Shown one piece after another: positions 5,879 through 6,137 of a stretch of DNA of 6,137 bases. Position 1 is the first letter of the stretch. The number at the start of each line of letters is the position of its first letter. The DNA is from Oscillospiraceae bacterium. Lineage in GTDB: Bacteria > Bacillota > Clostridia > Oscillospirales > Ruminococcaceae. Under the pieces are notes generated by a model that worked only from the letters and a program-made list of their open reading frames with translations, searched no databases and was not told where the DNA came from. The translations under genes and the position numbers were made by a program. The stretch spans positions 1 to 6,137 of the forward strand of contig JAFQND010000334.1 in the NCBI GenBank assembly GCA_017396055.1. Reading direction: 5' to 3'.

Positions 5879-5900
5879 GCGGACGAAAACAATTCCATAA

Positions 5901-5931
5901 AGAAAAACGGCCTGCAAAAAGCAGACCGTTT
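5901..5931 (-). terminator. Rho-independent terminator of the upstream histidine phosphatase copy
   Basis: Minus-strand RNA forms an 11-bp stem (5921-5931 with 5905-5915, one U-G pair) around a 5-nt U loop (5916-5920), followed by a U-rich tail (UUUUUCUUU). It lies 11 nt past the stop of the upstream copy. In plus-strand RNA the same position would be a C-A mismatch, so its direction is minus. Confidence 0.85.
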
Positions 5932-5942
5932 CGGACAGGTGA

Positions 5943-6137
5943 TCAGAATCTAAGCACATTGTGATATCTGGTGGGCAGACCTTCGTGATACAGATGAGAG
6001 TCGTTTGCAAGGGTCAGCACCTTCGGGATGACAATGCCGTCACCTTCGTCTTTGAACTCGATCGCGGTCATACCGGTATGACTCATATCAAAGTGAATAC
6101 TGAACTGAGGATAAGGGATATCCAGAAGACAGCTCAG
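5943..6137 (-). CDS. Second histidine phosphatase family gene, 3' end only
   Basis: The frame is open from the right window edge to TGA 5943-5945 and encodes the last 64 residues of a paralogue of the complete histidine phosphatase next to it. Against residues 177-239 of that copy, 53 of 63 aligned positions are identical by eye, plus one inserted Asp (EGDGIV against EGGIV). The shared core DMSHTGMT and the NDSHLY ending are the most conserved parts. The catalytic histidines lie outside the window, so activity cannot be judged. A terminator follows directly, so this copy appears to be transcribed separately from the complete one. Confidence 0.88.
   Translation of the reverse strand: MSCLLDIPYPQFSIHFDMSHTGMTAIEFKDEGDGIVIPKVLTLANDSHLYHEGLPTRYHNVLRF

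Noticed and set aside
1..6137. CRISPR array, tRNA, insertion sequence or defence system
   Set aside because: No regularly spaced repeats, no tRNA-like cloverleaf, no transposase or integrase motifs and no known defence domains were seen on either strand.

Overview
This window looks like chromosomal DNA from a mid-GC (low-to-mid 50s % by eye) Gram-positive anaerobe, most likely a Clostridia member (Lachnospiraceae/Oscillospirales-like). The basis is strong GGAGG-type ribosome binding sites, tightly packed operons with ATGA-type stop/start overlaps, consensus-like TATAAT promoter elements, and the Clostridia-like look of the low-molecular-weight phosphatase and the XRE regulator. The lineage is an inference; there is no rRNA or marker gene here.

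Layout. Positions 1-1169 (+) hold the 3' part of an AraM/EgsA-type sn-glycerol-1-phosphate dehydrogenase gene, cut by the window edge. A strong rho-independent hairpin (1184-1214) lies between it and a convergent minus-strand block. Read 5'->3' on the minus strand, that block is: a terminator (5901-5931) behind a partial histidine-phosphatase gene (5943-6137, running off the right edge); a good promoter (5850-5878); a complete paralogous histidine phosphatase (5816-5097); a low-molecular-weight protein-tyrosine-phosphatase-like protein (5085-4633); and a D-2-hydroxyacid dehydrogenase (about 4630-3635). A gene-free stretch of about 200 nt rich in inverted repeats (3435-3634) follows, then an XRE-family regulator (3434-2946), a carbon-nitrogen hydrolase (2939-2028) and a TIM-barrel sugar-phosphate isomerase/epimerase-like protein (2031-1285).

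The minus-strand genes form two translationally coupled clusters. The first (phosphatase, phosphatase, dehydrogenase) has its own extended -10 promoter. The second (regulator, C-N hydrolase, isomerase) is either read through from the first or served by a weaker promoter next to the regulator. The contents suggest small-molecule, phosphorylated-metabolite or sugar metabolism, but no substrate can be read from the sequence.

The most notable points are: (1) the isomerase reading frame is interrupted by a TAA, after which the same frame continues with 17 residues that look like the missing family C-terminus before a TGA; (2) the histidine phosphatase is tandemly duplicated, with about 84% amino-acid identity in the visible overlap; (3) an unusual junction interleaves three ATGs with three TGAs; (4) the 3435-3642 region has several nested inverted repeats that no gene explains. 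I see no CRISPR array, transposase, tRNA or rRNA, and no clear sign of a new defence or mobile system.
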